9,302 nucleotides of DNA from Candidatus Kapaibacterium sp. (lineage in GTDB: Bacteria; Bacteroidota; Ignavibacteria; Kapaibacteriales; UBA2268). The first letter of the stretch is position 1. Each line of letters opens with the position of its first letter. The position numbers and the translations under genes are program-made. The notes below the pieces were generated by a model. The model was not told where the DNA came from. It worked only from the letters and a program-made list of their open reading frames with translations, and did no database searches. Positions 6,642 to 9,302 of this stretch are shown piece after piece. Location of the stretch: assembly GCA_938038165.1 (NCBI GenBank), contig CALHRB010000160.1:1-9302 (forward strand), given 5' to 3'.

Positions 6642-6653
6642 TATAAACCATAA

Positions 6654-7898
6654 ATGACAATCAAATTTTTATATGTTATATTATTTCTTGGAATTATTAA
6701 TTCTTTTGAGTCCTTGTCTAAAATTTTATACGTCAACAACAAAAAAAATTCCAATATTCAAAGTGTTGTTGATTCGGCTCAAAATGGTGATACAATTATT
6801 ATAAATCAAGGTGAATACAGACAGAGCAAAATTTTAATTTCAAAAAATATAACATTAATTGGAAAAGGTGAACCTGTTATTGATGGTAAGGATTTAGAAG
6901 GCAGCGTTATTTATGTTGAATCAGCCAAAGTTAATATAAAAGGACTGACTATCAGAAATGTTAAGAGAACAGCAATAAAGGATAATGCTGCTATTAGATT
7001 GAGTAACTCAAAAGGTTCTGTCATTGAAAATAATAAAATTATAAACGGCTTCTTCGGTATTTATTTAGCAAGGTGCGACAATTTTATAGTTAAAAATAAT
7101 AAAATCTATGGGTTATCGAAAACCGAAAGTTCTTCAGGCAACGGTATTCATCTTTTCCGATGTACAACTGCAGTAATTAGAGATAATTATATTGAAAATC
7201 ACCGTGACGGTATCTATCTCGAATTTGTTTCAAAAGCTAATATTTTGCGAAATCACAGTCTGCTTAATTTAAGATACGGGTTACATTTTATGTTTTCTGA
7301 TGGATGTGATTACGAAAGAAACAAATTCGAAAAAAATGGTGCAGGTGTTGCTGTAATGTATTCAAAAAATGTCAATATGAGATTAAATGAGTTTGAAAAT
7401 AATTGGGGTAGCTCTGCTTATGGACTTTTATTAAAAGATATCAGAGATGGAGAAATAACCCAAAACAAATTCAATAATAACACTATTGGTATCCACATGG
7501 AAGGCTCAAACAGGCTAATCTTCAAAAAAAATGACTTTATCAAAAATGGTTGGGCTCTGAAAATAATGGGTAATTGTATGGATAATCATTTTAATCAGAA
7601 TAATTTTATTTCTAATACTTTCGATGTGGCAACAAACAGCAAACATAGTTATAGCTATTTTGATAATAATTTTTGGTCTGGTTATACTGGTTATGATATT
7701 GATAGAGACGGGATAGGGGATGTTCCTTATTCACCTGTTACTCTATTTTCGGTTGTTTCCACGAATAATCCTGAAGCAATGATTTTGCTACATAGTTTCT
7801 TTATTCAAATTCTCGAAATAGCCGAAAAAGTATTTCCCTCGCTAACGCCGGAGACGTTGAAAGATAAGAGACCATTAATGAGCAAAATATATGATTAG
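6654..7898 (+). CDS. nosD: Periplasmic copper/sulfur-delivery protein NosD
   Basis: NosD is the extracytoplasmic partner of the NosFY ABC transporter and is required for maturation of the NosZ copper sites. The 414-residue protein has a hydrophobic leader (MTIKFLYVILFLGIINSF, cleavage probably near 18-22) and then a long right-handed beta-helix made of repeats such as VIENNKIINGFFGIYLARC, FIVKNNKIYG and VIRDNYIENHRDGIYLE. Family-specific blocks are clear: RYGLHFMFSDGCDYERN (about 207-223), AGVAVMYSKNV (230-240), NWGSSAYGLLLKDIRDG (250-266), GIHMEGSNR (279-287), NGWALKIMGNC (298-308) and YDIDRDGIGDVPYSPV (347-362). The gene begins 12 bases after the NosL fusion and its end overlaps nosF by 8 bases. 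The ribosome site is weak (GGACGGA lies about 16 bases upstream), so translation may depend partly on the preceding gene. Confidence 0.96.
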   Translation: MTIKFLYVILFLGIINSFESLSKILYVNNKKNSNIQSVVDSAQNGDTIIINQGEYRQSKILISKNITLIGKGEPVIDGKDLEGSVIYVESAKVNIKGLTIRNVKRTAIKDNAAIRLSNSKGSVIENNKIINGFFGIYLARCDNFIVKNNKIYGLSKTESSSGNGIHLFRCTTAVIRDNYIENHRDGIYLEFVSKANILRNHSLLNLRYGLHFMFSDGCDYERNKFEKNGAGVAVMYSKNVNMRLNEFENNWGSSAYGLLLKDIRDGEITQNKFNNNTIGIHMEGSNRLIFKKNDFIKNGWALKIMGNCMDNHFNQNNFISNTFDVATNSKHSYSYFDNNFWSGYTGYDIDRDGIGDVPYSPVTLFSVVSTNNPEAMILLHSFFIQILEIAEKVFPSLTPETLKDKRPLMSKIYD

Positions 7899-8607
7899 GA
7901 TAAATAACATTGATAAAAGATATGGAAAGATTACTGCTCTCGAAGGAGTAAGCTTCGATGTTCAGTCAGGCAAAATAATTGCAATCGCCGGTCCGAACGG
8001 CTCGGGGAAATCTACATTAGTTAAAATTATCCTTGGACTTGTCAAAAATGATAATGGGGACATATATTTAAATAACTATAAATTGAATTCTCATCATCAT
8101 TACAGAAAACAAATAGGTTATCTTCCTCAGATTGGACGCTATCCCGAAAATTTAACCGTAAGTGAAGTGATTTCTATGATAAAGGATATTGGTGAGGATG
8201 AAGAAACATTCGAAGCTGATCTGATAGAAGAATTTGAGTTAGAAAATCATCTTAAGAAAGAAGTAAGAACATTATCCGGAGGTACTAAGCAGAAATTAGG
8301 GATTATTCTGGCTTTTATGTTCAAAAAGGATTTACTGATTCTGGACGAGCCAAGCTCTGGACTTGATCCTATATCATCAGGAAAACTCAAAAATTTAATT
8401 AAAAATAGAAATTCCTCTGGCAGCACAGTTCTGTTGATTTCTCACATAATGAGTGAGGTAGAGGAACTTGCTGATGAGATTATATATTTTCTTAACGGCA
8501 AAATTTGTTTTCGAGAAAAAATAAGGAATTTAATTGAGGAGACCGGCGGCAAAAATCTCGAGCAAAGCATAGCATTATTTTTAAATAGTAGAGCTAAAAA
8601 GACATAG
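7891..8607 (+). CDS. nosF: ABC transporter ATP-binding protein NosF
   Basis: This cytoplasmic ATPase drives the NosFY transporter, which is thought to move a sulfur species or assist copper loading through NosD for CuZ assembly. All ABC motifs are intact in 238 residues: Walker A GPNGSGKST (34-42), Q-loop Gln80 (YLPQ), signature LSGGT (128-132), Walker B LLILDEP (148-154), D-loop SSGLDP (155-160) and H-loop His185 (LISHIMSEV). The signature reads LSGGT in place of the commoner LSGGQ, which is seen in the family. The ATG lies inside the end of nosD (8-base overlap), so the two are probably translationally coupled. The stop TAG shares its G with the GTG start of nosY. Confidence 0.96.
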   Translation: MIRINNIDKRYGKITALEGVSFDVQSGKIIAIAGPNGSGKSTLVKIILGLVKNDNGDIYLNNYKLNSHHHYRKQIGYLPQIGRYPENLTVSEVISMIKDIGEDEETFEADLIEEFELENHLKKEVRTLSGGTKQKLGIILAFMFKKDLLILDEPSSGLDPISSGKLKNLIKNRNSSGSTVLLISHIMSEVEELADEIIYFLNGKICFREKIRNLIEETGGKNLEQSIALFLNSRAKKT

Positions 8608-9302
8608 TGTTTTTAAAATTATTTAAATATTCCATAAGAGATGTTGCAAGGAGTAAATGGCTTTTGTTATACGGTTTATTTTTCTTTGTACTTACTGAAT
8701 TTCTGATATGGTTTTCGAGCGATATATCAAGGGCTGTTATAAGCCTTCTAAATGTTATCATTATAATAATTCCACTTGTGAGCATTATATTCGGAACTAT
8801 ATACATATATAATTCAAGGGAGTTTGTAGAGTTATTACTTTCACAGCCTATTAGCAGAACAAGTCTTTATAATTCTTTATATTTAGGTTTAACTATTCCA
8901 TTGGTAATTGCATTTCTTTTTGGAGTGGGAGTTCCGGTTTTAATACAAACAGATATAGATATTGGTATTCTTGTTATCATTATTTTATCAGGAGTTGCTT
9001 TATCTTTTATATTTGTGGGAATTGCGTTCTCAATGGCTTTATCATTCGACGATAAGGTCAAAGGTATGGGATTTGCTTTTATTGTTTGGTTAATATTAAG
9101 TATTGTTTATGATGCTTCCATTTTGCTATTAATTTGGCTTTTAGGGGATTACCCACTCGAAACTGCTCTTATTATCGTAAGTTCAGCCAATCCTATTGAC
9201 CTTTCGAGGATTATTGTTATGTTGAAATTCGATGTTGCCGCTCTGATGGGTTATACTGGTGCGATATTTCAACGCTTCTTTGGGGGTATGATTGGTATTC
9301 TG
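8607..9302 (+). CDS. nosY: ABC transporter permease NosY (3' partial)
   Basis: This is the membrane permease of the NosDFY copper-site maturation transporter. The frame opens with GTG at 8607, overlapping the nosF stop by one base (TAGTG), and has 232 codons before the right edge. It begins VFLKLFKYSIRDVARSKWLL, typical of ABC-2 type permeases, followed by about five hydrophobic segments. ISRTSLYNSLYLG sits between the second and third helices. Family blocks near the edge, SANPIDLSRIIVMLKFD and AALMGYTGAIFQRFFG, are strongly NosY-like. No ATG occurs in frame before the 'MALSFDD' region, so an ATG start would discard the first helices; GTG is preferred. Roughly one helix and the C-terminus should lie beyond the window. 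Confidence 0.93.
   Translation, partial: MFLKLFKYSIRDVARSKWLLLYGLFFFVLTEFLIWFSSDISRAVISLLNVIIIIIPLVSIIFGTIYIYNSREFVELLLSQPISRTSLYNSLYLGLTIPLVIAFLFGVGVPVLIQTDIDIGILVIIILSGVALSFIFVGIAFSMALSFDDKVKGMGFAFIVWLILSIVYDASILLLIWLLGDYPLETALIIVSSANPIDLSRIIVMLKFDVAALMGYTGAIFQRFFGGMIGIL

Noticed and set aside
7891..8607. LSGGT signature in NosF as a defective ATPase
   Set aside because: All other ABC motifs are intact and this variant is common in functional ABC proteins, so it is not a sign of decay.
8594..9061. Minus-strand open frames opposite nosY
   Set aside because: They lie opposite a clear NosY reading frame, show no family resemblance and have no ribosome site; they are coding shadows.

Overview
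This AT-rich window holds a compact nitrous oxide reductase (nos) gene cluster of the atypical, clade II kind, next to a phosphate transporter gene. The organism is most likely a member of the Bacteroidota/Ignavibacteriota (FCB) group. Three observations support this: the NosZ has a Sec/lipoprotein leader rather than a twin-arginine leader; the codon use is A/T-rich; and one promoter (upstream of the GYD gene) matches the Bacteroidota pattern TTTG-N20-TAnnTTTG exactly. No species-level call is possible from the sequence alone.

Layout from left to right. (1) Positions 1-2144 (+) are the 3' part of a PiT-family inorganic phosphate transporter with a long PhoU-like cytoplasmic tail; its 5' end is outside the window. 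(2) Positions 2141-2437 (-) encode a small GYD-domain protein that converges on the transporter, the two stop codons overlapping in a shared TTAA. (3) Positions 2576-2992 (+) encode an Rrf2-family regulator that lacks the usual Fe-S cysteines. (4) Positions 3047-3517 encode a lipoprotein monoheme cytochrome c. (5) Positions 3557-5518 encode NosZ. (6) A 13-bp hairpin follows nosZ. (7) Positions 5601-6641 encode a four-helix membrane domain fused in frame to a NosL copper-chaperone domain. (8) nosD, nosF and nosY follow, with overlapping ends; nosY runs off the right edge.

How the parts work together (partly inference). The cytochrome and NosZ both carry lipobox cysteines, so electron donor and enzyme are probably tethered to the same membrane face. 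NosL and NosD-NosF-NosY supply copper/sulfur for assembly of the NosZ copper centres. The Rrf2 protein probably controls its own gene and the cytochrome-nosZ genes, because an almost identical 18-bp imperfect palindrome (17/18 identical) lies in front of both. In front of rrf2 it overlaps the -10 element and the expected start of transcription.

The enzyme system itself is known. The less ordinary points are the shared operator with a cysteine-poor Rrf2 regulator, the membrane-domain/NosL fusion with an internal lipobox, and the hairpin that separates nosZ from its assembly genes. There are no tRNA, rRNA, CRISPR or insertion sequences that I can support, and no gene-free stretch longer than about 140 bases.
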